NCBI GenBank assembly: GCA_022885665.1
Contig: JAGQDJ010000038.1
Coordinates: 1 to 64,000 of the forward strand
DNA: 64,000 bases
DNA from: Triops longicaudatus
Taxonomy: Eukaryota; Arthropoda; Branchiopoda; Notostraca; Triopsidae
Direction: 5' to 3'
Part shown: in pieces, positions 1-9,507 of the stretch
Numbering within the stretch: the stretch's first letter is position 1
How the letters are laid out: every line of letters begins with the position of its first letter
Made by a program: the position numbers and the translations under genes
The notes under the pieces: generated by a model
What the model was told of the DNA's origin: nothing
What the model saw: only the letters and a program-made list of their open reading frames with translations
The model's database searches: none

Positions 1-12
1 AAAAAAAAAACT

Positions 13-32
13 TTCCGTGCTTCAGCACGGAA
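13..32. repeat. Short perfect hairpin
   Basis: An 8-bp perfect stem closes on a TTCA loop just after an A-run at the left edge of the window. It lies upstream of the first visible receptor exon, probably in an intron. No function can be assigned. Confidence 0.4.
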
Positions 33-469
33 CAAACCCTATACACTATAAAATAACTAAAACACTTGATATACATATTAAGTGTTTTGTTACCTTATGG
101 GTGCTGTTTATTATACGCCCTATAACTGATGCAAAAGTTTCACCAAAAACCCTCTCGGGTTGAATTTACGTAATTTAATGATGGATCATGTACCATTTTG
201 AAAATGCAGCTTAGCGAATTGGAATTCGTTGGAATTGTGCTGCTTAGCGAAAATTTTCTGTTAGCATCTAGCTTAGTAATTTGTTGTTAATCAGTTAAAT
301 ATTTTCTGTAGTTGCCCAAAACCTTCGCTCTTTATCTTAGCACTTTCAGGCATACCATACAGGTTTGTAGTTCGGATGGAGTTATGAAGGGCTTAGAGGG
401 CTTTTTTGCAAAGTTTAATAAATAAGGTTGCATTTCTTCTTCTTAAATTATTCTTGGGGATTCTTCCAG

Positions 470-1322
470 ACGGCCGACCAAGGAATATATAAGATGCTAG
501 GAGATTCCTTGCGTCACCGACCAGAAACGAGAGTTCCCTCATTGATAGAGGGTTTCGCCAAAGCTCTTGACGGAAAGCACGCTTTTGCAATAGTAAGCCG
601 AATTTGTTTAGTATGGATTTTTTTCGTTCTGTAGTTAGTAAGGAATTTCATTTATTTTTATTTATTTGTTTTTATTATATATTTTTTTAAAGGAAGGGAG
701 GTCGCCTTTTTGCTTGTAAAATTCACGCAAAAAGGCGTTTAACTTCCATGCCTCCTAAAAAAAAAAAAAAATGAAAGCTCTTACACAAAATCGGTTGAAA
801 TTATAATGCCGTGAAGTTGCCGTGAATATTAAACAGAATGTGTAAATCTTAAAATTCTCGTAGGATAAGTCGGCACTGGAAGAGATGATATACAACGACT
901 ACATGAAGCATGACACATGTCGCGCGACTTTAGCCAAGAACAGTTTCGACAAAAGTTACATGGCTTTCATGGTATCGAAAGAAAGTGACTCTCTTCAGCG
1001 AATTAATCTCGAGTAATGCTTAAAGAAATTATGCCGAATAATTAAGCACACGTTTAGGCCCATTTTTTTGCATAGATTGATTCGTCTTCATGAAGTGGGG
1101 CTTATTTCGTATTGGGCTACGCGGTCGATGCCACCGCGTAATCCCTGTGCAATTATCAAAGTTGGCGTACCTAAAAGCGCCAGTTTAAAGTTGGACGACT
1201 TGCAGAGTGCATTTGTAGTTTATGGCATTGGCAATATGGTGGCTGTCGTCATGTTTGGCATTGAGCATACGCATTACAAGAAAAAGACATTTCATAATCT
1301 TCCCTGTTTGGAAGCAGGGTGA
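470..1322 (+). CDS. Ionotropic receptor copy 1, 3' part (partial at left edge)
   Basis: The last three exons of an ionotropic receptor (IR/iGluR-type ligand-gated cation channel, plasma membrane) are visible: 470-592, 864-1012 and 1076-1322, with phases 0, 0 and 2, together 172 residues plus stop. They encode the second half of the ligand-binding S2 lobe and the last membrane helix. The exon 1 block matches 'YKMLGDSLRHRPETRV' to the 'GDSLRR.PE.RV' of the two copies downstream. The second carries 'TLAKNSF' and the third 'HEVGLISYW' followed by a hydrophobic helix near the C-terminus. The upstream exons with the pore and third membrane segment are not in 1-469 and must lie beyond the left edge. 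The first two exon lengths (123 and 149 nt) are identical to those of copies 2 and 3. The C-terminal tail is short. No stop or frameshift is seen in these exons. Confidence 0.85.
703..737. repeat. Perfect 11-bp inverted repeat in an intron
   Basis: CGCCTTTTTGC at 703-713 and its exact reverse complement at 727-737 flank a 13-base loop. It lies in the intron between the first two visible exons of ionotropic receptor copy 1. It may be the core of a small fold-back element or a chance hairpin. Confidence 0.5.
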
Positions 1323-3791
1323 CGATCTCCCTTTAGTTCTGCGAAGTTTACCATTTACGAAACTATTTCACAAATAATTACAAATATAAGTCACTTAATT
1401 GGACGCATTCACATGTAAAATGTTCATATTATCTTATTAAAACACGGGAAAAAGATTAGCTAATAAAAAACAATTTTATCTTGAAATACTCTGTAGGCCT
1501 ACATGTTGGATAAAAAGTAAGATAACTTCTAACTTATTGAAATCTTGAACAAAGTGAGTACAATTTGACAGTAGCTTCATATTACATTTGCCCATAATGT
1601 TGTTTGGCATGGCTAAAATTTTTAGGCTTTGAATCTCTGTTTGGTGGCTAAGTTTCAATCTGTTTTCAACATTGTAATGTTTTTACGTGTTCGCTTTCAT
1701 TTATTGTTGTTATTAATAAACTGGGCGGACAGAGCCGAGTCAACCACATTTTTATTCTAGTGGTACAATGTTTTGTCATGTTAGCCGAAAAGTAGAATGG
1801 CTACTTATCATGCGAACCTCTGTTCCTGCGTGACAAGCCAATGTTTTTGCTGTAACGCCTTCATGACACCTTCGTGTTAAACTCTTGTCACTTTTTTCAT
1901 TACTGGGTCAAGTTTTTGTTGCTTAGAAAAGATCCTCTCACTTTTTGTACTCTGTCCGTAAAAGAAACTAAAGAAGTTCTTTCAGACGTTCTTTGTACAC
2001 TCGGTTTCGTAGCACCCTAACGCAGTTGTAACGTCCAATACCTTCTATTTTCTAGACTGAAGCCATTTCTTGTACGGATAAGAGAACGAAAGTTTCCAGA
2101 AGGTCCTTTTATATCAAGAATGTAATAAACTCAAATAATTGCATCATAATATCACGTAAGAGTAGTAGGGAGAGACGTCCATGTTAGATACGGAATTTCT
2201 GTGAATCAAAAGTAAATGCAAGGTGATTTAATTCATATCCAAAATTACTTCTCCTTACTCAGTCAATTAAAATCATTAAAACAGTCACTGAAAATTCAAA
2301 ATAGTAACAAGAGTTTTTACAATCACAGGTTGCTGTAATACTTACTATGAAAAATAGAAGGTGGATGGATGCAAGAAATAATGCAAATAAAGAGTCGACA
2401 ACATGCACTGATCCATTTATTTCGGCCACTAAACTAGAAAAGAGCAAAAAAAATCATGACTTCTCGCGAATTTGTTCCTGTGGTGGTAGCACATATGTGA
2501 GCTTAAGCAGTTATCATTATAACTGTAGAAAGAGAGGACCTCCGTTTCTGTTCATGAGTTCCTACTGAAATTACGGGTCAGAGTTCAAACGGCGTTTGAA
2601 GTCACTTTTTAGTAATTCTTCCCTACAAGTTCGTTTGAGTCTGTTCGGTCATTTTGTAGGTGAAATCCACTCGATCGTGAGAAAGTGCTCAAAGTAAATG
2701 CAACTTATTGAACTGTAATCAAATTCACTAAGTTGGATTGAATTTTGTCGAGCTGTTTTAGAAAAATCTTGCCTACAACTTTGTAATGTGAGGAATCGGC
2801 ACAACGCTGTCGCATTTTGCACAACATAAGAAAGCGAACCAGTCTACTAATCCAATAGGTGGCGCCCTAATCTTTTCTATTAAACATTTCTTTATGCGTA
2901 AAACTATAAGAAATACTATGCCTCATAATTTCTGCAAGTATGCGAAAAGGAATGGGTTTTATAACTCAGCTTTATGCGAAAGCCTGAGTTGTTATTTTCT
3001 AAATTACGCAGTAGTTTCACAAAATACCAATCTATGTGTACCTTAATACAATTTTGTTTTGCTACAATTTTATTTGCTACATTAAAGTTGGCATCGCTGA
3101 GGAATACAGCACTGGGATGTGAAAAATCAAAAGAATTTCAAAATTGATCATCCCACATATACACCCGACAGGGCATTCCCGTTGTAAAACGGTAGTTGAT
3201 AGACAAGAAAGAATGCTGAATTGCATTTTTCAGTACTGTATTGGCAAAACGCGGTTTATAGCGGTGTACTTTGGGTCACGCAGGTTTTATATTCAATATG
3301 CCAACAAAGTTGACTCCTTTTATTATAGTAATCGAGGTATCATACTGATCCAACCTATTGTACATGTCTGCGATGTGTACATTATACTACGTTTTACATT
3401 GGCTTTTTGTTTGGTATGTCGTGACTTGACAGTTAATACAGTATTCACAAGGACAACAGCCCCCTCTATAGCCCAACAACTTGCAGTTTTTGAATGTGAT
3501 ATTGGAGATCTTGGATTCCTTAATGGTCGTCTTTTTCCTTGAACGGGTGGCTTTATTTGCCCCTGTTAACCTCGCCGACTGCTTGGGGTACGCAAGTTAT
3601 TACTTTTATACTTAAACAAGGCCACAAGGCCATTCTAATGCCGCAGTAGAGCAGTTAGATAGCGGAGAGCGAATTGCTGCAGTTCTTGGTAGGAGTCCAT
3701 GTGCATAGTTGAAATTGAGGGCTCATTTTACGGCTAAGTTTGGACAATCATTTGATACTCCTTCGGTGGCTTTAGTTTGGTTCATGTTCCC
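1323..3791. other. Spacer between receptor copies 1 and 2
   Basis: About 2.5 kb without a gene I can recognise. An AATAAA at 1715-1720 could end the copy 1 transcript. An open frame at 3144-3542 (132 codons, +) has no motif I know and lacks clear coding character. Upstream exons of receptor copy 2, including a possible signal-peptide exon, could be hidden here, but I could not find one. Confidence 0.5.
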
Positions 3792-6261
3792 ATGGATGGG
3801 AATGCTTTTGTTGGGCGGCACGTGACCGTTGGAGCCCTTAACGTAAGTCTTCAACAACTTTTATTTTCATTATACTTAAATTGTCACTTTTCATAGTGAG
3901 AGCCTAGCATGAAGTTAGGCGTAATTTGTGGCTATGATTCTTCAATATAATGATTCTTCAATATGCAACACATAGTTTTATACACTTTATTCTTAAGTTT
4001 GAACACACTTTTAATAGATTGCACAGGTAAGCTTGTATTCTTTATTTTGAAGCTTGAATGTATTATCCTTTTTAATTTCGGAGAAGCTTTTAACCAAAAA
4101 CCTTTATAAAATTTGTGCCATTTAGCGCACAAAGACGTTGAAAAGAATCTGTTTTTGTTCCGTTTTTTATTTAAATTAAAAGACAATCCACCTCTGTTTA
4201 CAACCTGAAACTTTCATTCTTAAAATTGAGCACAACTTGGAATAGCAGCCTACACACTACAGTGAATCGTCCTTTTAGTTCATTTCGCCGTGTTGACTTT
4301 TTAGATCATTTTTTCGTGATGATATTTTTTATCTGCCTTCAGTACAGTATATAATTTTCCTTTTTCTATTTTTAATAGTACGCGCCGTTCTCGACATTTC
4401 CGGAAAGCAATGGCAAATTGGAAGATTCAACGGGCCTCGCCTTTGACGCATTTAGATGCATTGCTCAGCGTCTGAATTGGACGTGAGAAACCGAATATTC
4501 TATCTTTAAGGATATATAATGAGCATTTATAGGTATCAAGTTGTGTTGCCACCGGATGGAGTCCCTGGCGGTCCAGATGGAAATGGTTCTTGGAATGGAT
4601 TGGTTGGAATGCTTTTTAAAGGGGTACGAGTACTTTCTATACTTTAAAGAAAAAAAAATAAGGAGGCTAATGGACCTGTATAGAAACTTGATATTGCCAT
4701 TGGTCCATGGACAATTACTTACGCAAGATCACAAGCGATTGACTTTACGTACCCGTTTTATGAAGACCCCACGGGCATTTTAACTCCACCACCACAACCC
4801 GAGTCTAAAGTGTGGGCCTGTTTACAGCCATATACCACAGAGGTATTACTTCATTCAAAGAGTCTTTGACTGAAATGAGAAGTATATCGTCAAGAAAACT
4901 AGGTCTGGCTTGGTTTGATTGGGTGCGTGGCAATTCTTCCGTTTTTACTTTGGCTTATATTGCGCACGTCGAGGAACGGCTTTTGGGTAAACACTGCCAG
5001 CTATCCGGGACTACAAAAGCAGTTTGACTTCGTAATTGGGGTTTTTCTATCGCAGTGTAATTATACCGTTCATATCTTACTCTTATTTTTCTTTTCAACG
5101 CTTAATACCTTCAAGTTTCTATGAAAACAAGCTGGTACCTGCTTTGTCAATACGCACGCATCTCGAACTCTGGCTACTGCTTGGTGCTTGGCTTCTGTCA
5201 TCCTCGTCAATGTGTATACATCCATTTTGGTGTCGTACCTTACCATCCCGAAACAGAAAGCTTTGGTTGATTCCATTGAGGATGTGGCGACAAAAGGGGT
5301 CGTGGCCTTGACTGTCGTGAAAAGTACGTCGTTCGACACACTTATGCTGGTTAGTACAGTATTTATTGGAATATATTAGCTGTTAATTGTTAATATTGAC
5401 GTCCTTTATTAATCAAACAGTTTTGTTTTTTGTCCCTAATAGAATACAGTATGACATTCCTATTTAACATACATAACTATTGTAACATTTCAGACGGCTA
5501 CTGAAGGGACGTATAAAATACTAGGAGACTCGCTAAGACGTAACCCAGAATCCAGAGTTATTGACTTTGAGGATGGTGTTAAGAAAGTACTGGATGGAAA
5601 GCACGCCATGATCATGGTAATCTTTAATAACAAGTAAAAATCGAGTGTACTCTGCGGTATTCTCGGTATTTGTTGGTATTCATTTGTTATTTAAACAAGT
5701 ACTTATTTGCAATTTCTGGGGCACTGAGAAGCCGTTTCCTACTTCTTTCAGGATAAGTCAATGTTGGATGAAGTTGTTTACGAAGATTATAAGGACCATC
5801 CTACCTGCCGTCTTGCATTGGCCAAGAACAGTTTTTTCAAAAGCTACGTGGCGTTTATGGTGCCGAAGCGGAGTTCATATCTCAAACGAATTAATCAGGA
5901 GTAACGACACGGAAAAAGTTATAACAAACAAACTGAAATTCTACATTTTTTCCTTTTGTTGTTCCGAATTACGGTTAGGATGATGCGACTGCACGAGGCT
6001 GGACTTATTTCATACTGGTCTACGAGATCCTTGCCCCCACCGAACCCTTGCGCTATAATGAAAACCGGAATTCCCCAAAGCGCGAATTTGAAACTTAGTG
6101 ACATACAAAGCGCATTTGTAGTGTACGGTATTGGCATCCTGGTGGCTGTTATAATCTTTTTTGTAGAAGAATTTTATTACGTGAGAAAAAAGTTGACATG
6201 CTCAATGACTAAAAGTAGAAAGCGGATGAAAAACTCAGCCCAAGGATATTTAGATAAATAA
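3792..6261 (+). CDS. Ionotropic receptor copy 2 (IR/iGluR family)
   Basis: A nine-exon model gives 443 aa: 3792-3842, 4379-4482, 4533-4623, 4684-4842, 4903-5056, 5132-5349, 5494-5616, 5752-5900 and 5979-6261. In order it encodes the S1 lobe ('YAPFSTFP', then 'LDIAIGPWTITYARSQAIDF', the ligand-lobe signature), the first membrane helix ('LGLIGCVAILPFLLWLIL'), the pore region ('KQFDFVIGVFLSQ'), the third helix with 'NVYTSILVSYLT' in place of the iGluR SYTANLAAF motif, the S2 lobe, and a final helix near the C-terminus. No large amino-terminal domain is present, as in divergent arthropod IRs, which act in chemosensory neurons. The ATG at 3792 is the only one in the first exon and is conserved in copy 3, but no signal peptide follows it, so an upstream exon is possible. 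Some lineages annotate such genes as 'glutamate receptor delta-like'. All introns are GT-AG. Confidence 0.85.
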
Positions 6262-6359
6262 TTGGCTCTTTTTATTCAATGCACTCTTCCACGATCCCAC
6301 GTAGTAGGTCTCTTAACGAGTTCTATCTTTTCCTCCACCGACGTTTTAAGACTTTCAGC

Positions 6360-6365
6360 AATAAA
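6360..6365 (+). terminator. Candidate polyadenylation signal of receptor copy 2
   Basis: AATAAA lies about 100 bases after the stop codon of receptor copy 2 and is the first canonical signal downstream on that strand. Confidence 0.5.
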
Positions 6366-7174
6366 GGGACATTAACTTTGTCCAAGTCTGGGTCAGTGCC
6401 ATCTTGTATAGTACACTTAATTATACAGCTAATTACAGAGTCTGAGGATTGTGTAATAATACGAGAGTCGTTGTTTTCCTCAGCGCTTGCATTCGTTTAA
6501 GTAAATTTATTAATTTTCTTTAGAAGAACGATTTATTAAAATCTCACCATTTCTCATAATAATCCTTATAAAGATGATAATTTTATTAAGATCTCAAAAA
6601 TGTGGCAAAGTTCTTTAATTTCACATTTTTTTTTTCTTTTTTTACTCACGATGCGAGTAATTCCTTTCCAGCCTCGACCTCTTCACATGGCCTAGGTATT
6701 GTCGCCAGTTTAGTAACATGTTTGAATAAAAAATGAATAATCTTTCTTCGACTTCGAATCAAGGTCTTCTAGAGTTTCGGGCAATGGCTTGCCTTTCGTT
6801 TCCGGCAGTAATAACCCGAGCATTCCGCCAAAAAACGATAAGCATCCGTAGACGATCATGGGCAAAGGTTTCCAAGTATCAGCCTTATCAACTCATGTGA
6901 TTTTCCTCTTCTCAGTTGATAGAAATGTAAGCGCTTACTAGCAATAGAATATACGGTGCAATCATTCCTCCGATTCGAGCGCAAGTTGATGCGACACCCT
7001 TGCCAGCGTTACGGACGACAGTCGGGTAAAGTTCGGTTGTATTGATATAAACCGAAGAGTAGGCAGCAGCAATGGCCATTTTCCCTATCATCGCAAATGT
7101 AGTGATCAACCAGCTCATGTCTGCGATGCTCAAGAAAATTACATGAGTGGTTGATTGTGCTGAGTTTACGAGTA

Positions 7175-7211
7175 CCACTTCAACGGTACCCTTCAGGTAC
7201 CGTTGAAGTGG
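7175..7211. repeat. Perfect 16-bp hairpin spanning a splice donor
   Basis: CCACTTCAACGGTACC at 7175-7190 and its exact reverse complement at 7196-7211 enclose a 5-base loop. On the - strand this covers the end of SLC22 exon 6 and the start of the next intron, with the donor GT (7189-7188) inside the stem. Confidence 0.75.
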
Positions 7212-8129
7212 CTATAAGCATCAAGCCAGTTAAAAGAAGCAGGCCTGAAAGAGAAGCTCGCCTTCCTACATATTTGTCGAGGATAAATAACGAAGTATTT
7301 CCAGGAAACTCAGCCAACCCCGATATGACGAAATTCATCAGTAAATTGCCACCAAGGTTGGACACATTGAACGACACCCCCCAATATACAGCATTATTTA
7401 CAAACCTGCTCAAACGTGATCACTCAGTTAATTCAAAAAATAAGTTTCGATATTCTCTACCAGATGAAACACAAGATAAGGGTCATATTCCGTAATTGAG
7501 CATGACGCAAAATGTCCCTAATTTTCGTATCATTCACTTTTTTCTCCCTGCCCACCGCTTCGCTTTTTTCTGTTTCTCGTAAAATCTTATCCATCCATTC
7601 GATATCAATGTGCTTTTTGTTCGTTTGTGCGGCATTAATCACGTTACGCTTGACTTGCTGAAACTTGCCTTCAACGATAAGCCAACGGTTTGATTCTGGT
7701 AATACCCTACCATAAAGTTTTTAATTAATGCAGTATTGAAAGGTTTCGATATTCACAATAACGGATGAAAGAGGAAAAATCACCACCAGTCTTTTTCTTC
7801 TCCGTTGCACATGTAATTGTGCGAATGTGGGGTATAACAATCGACTTACCACCAGTAAGGCTCAAGATCAACCCGGTTAGGCTCACAGCAGTATTGAGCC
7901 ATCTCCAATCCGTTATAAGGTATGCATACAACCCAAGTACGAAATATCCGACACTGAAGAAATAATTGAAGACGATTCCGGGGATAATTCGATCCTTCGG
8001 TCCTACGAGTTCAACGCCTGCAATTGTAACAGTAGCTATGATTTGTTGCGCGATTTATTAAATTTTTATTTTCTAAAAAAATTTACTGAACGTCTTAAGA
8101 AATTTCGCCCGCTATATAATTTGAGTCTT

Positions 8130-8450
8130 CTTTGAAACTGTAAAGGTACAATACGCTGAAGCCAGTGGGCTATCCTAATAATAGGGGAGTGAAGGGACAA
8201 TTTGGACACTTTATTGCTCTTTACTTTTAACTGCACGTGTAAACAAAACTTCAGGCCTAAATTATCCGTTTTCGATGCAATAGCGCACTGGCTATCAAAC
8301 GTGGTATTGTATGCATCAAGAAAACGAAAAAGAAGAACTAAACGACCATGAAAACGAAAGGCTCTTCCAAGTGTACAAAGTGAAAAGCCGGGTACACAAT
8401 GTGTACGACGTTTCTTCCGTGTTTTGCGAGAAGGAAAGCAGTCGGTTGCT
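8130..8450 (-). repeat. Dispersed repeat, copy A (in SLC22 intron)
   Basis: This intronic block shares several short matches with blocks near 24,620-24,830 and 57,550-57,690: a 'TTTGATAGCC'-like segment, then about 90 bases later 'AAAGTGTCCAAATTGTCCC'. Copy A and the Toll intron copy also share a 'GGAAGAGCCT...TTTTCA.GGTC' block. The open frame running through it at 8066-8458 is therefore more likely part of a repeat than a gene. The family and its ends are not resolved. Confidence 0.5.
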
Positions 8451-8670
8451 TTAAACAAAATACATGAAGGACTTACGATACCTTATTCAAACTTGCAGTT
8501 ATATTCCTTATCGTTACTGGAAATTTTCTAGCTCTGATTTGTGCAAAAAAGATGCATAACATTGTCCAAATGCTTAATGAAACCGAAAGGCAACATTGTA
8601 AGGGAGTGGGTTTTATTTTTATTTTTTTACTGCTGCCAATTACCGCTACTGCGAAAACTTAAAAATTATC

Positions 8671-8689
8671 GTGGTAAATACTTTACCAC
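8671..8689. repeat. Perfect 8-bp palindromic hairpin in an intron
   Basis: GTGGTAAA and TTTACCAC are separated by three bases. Weaker complementary segments flank them (ACTGCTGCC near 8630 against GGCAGTAAA near 8730), suggesting a small fold-back element beside dispersed repeat A in the same SLC22 intron. Confidence 0.4.
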
Positions 8690-9507
8690 AGAACGGTAAC
8701 GAAAAATTCGTTTTATTTTTTCCCCCTGGCAGTAAATGAATTTTTACTGCATACAACCCTGCTACTTACCTAAAATAAAAACAGTGGCTAAGGAAGCCGA
8801 AGCGCAGCCTATGAAAAAGCGTAAGACTATAAAGCTATAAAACTCCGGAACAACTCCAGCTAGTCCTCCTGCAACGATCTGTATTAAGACAGCTATGCAT
8901 AGTGCAGTTTTGCGTCCAACTCTAAAGATCGGTACTAAAATTTAGTCTTATGTATTAGCTAAAAGTAGTTTGACCGCTTGCTTGTCAGAGAGGATTCCTA
9001 GAACGGTAGCACCACAGAAAACTCCGGCTTCGATTACAGACTGAGCAGTTGCTCTCATCCATGCCCTGTCACACACTAAATTCCACTACAGGAAACAAAA
9101 GGAATGAGTAAGGAACTACAATACAGTAACGACTAAATAGCCAATTGTGTACTTGCCTCTGTAACGGCACTAGAACTGTAAACAGCCCTGTCGTAGACGA
9201 AACGATTGCACTTCACCGCGACGACTCCAGTTTCGGACTCGTTAAACATGAGACATGAAGACCATTGTTGGGTTTAGGAATCCCACGGTATACTTAGATT
9301 TAGCACATTGTTGGGTAAAGTGTAGTTCGCGTCCAGGTCTTCAAAGGGTAACAGGCATCTATGAGCGGGAGTACCGCCAAGGAAGACCCACGCAATTCGC
9401 GATATTAGCACGACAACAGGCGTCAAATACATGTATAGGAGCATTCGCTTTTGGTAAGGCCCATAATGTCCAATTTGTTCAAGGAGCAAATCGTACCCTT
9501 TTGACAT

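Larger units (their letters stand above)
6710..9507 (-). pseudogene. SLC22-type organic ion transporter, apparently inactivated
   Basis: Eight exons can be followed: 9507-9157, 9085-8982, 8921-8770, 8017-7850, 7706-7461, 7405-7190, 7128-6939 and 6883-6710. The blocks are classic SLC22 (organic cation/anion uniporters of the plasma membrane, major facilitator superfamily): 'WNLVCDRAWMRATAQS', 'GILSDKVGRKTALC', 'DWRWLNTAVSL', 'LPESNRWLIVEGKF', 'YPTVVRNAG', and 'LPETKGKPLPETLEDLD' near the end. The full product would be about 533 aa, normal for the family. Two defects are visible. Codon 78 is TAA (9276-9274), right after 'IPWDS', while the same frame continues with 'QQWSSCLMFNESETG'. The exon 4-exon 5 join (7850 to 7706) is one base out of phase, and the summed length is 1601, not a multiple of three. 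The first two introns need GC-AG splicing. Sequencing error or unusual splicing could explain one defect; both together favour a pseudogene. Confidence 0.8.

Noticed and set aside
3144..3542. A 132-codon gene upstream of receptor copy 2
   Set aside because: No known motif, no splice connection to the receptor, and composition like the surrounding spacer; listed only as an open frame in the spacer.
8066..8458. A 130-codon - strand open frame as a gene
   Set aside because: It overlaps dispersed repeat A, lies in an SLC22 intron and matches diverged non-coding copies elsewhere in the window.
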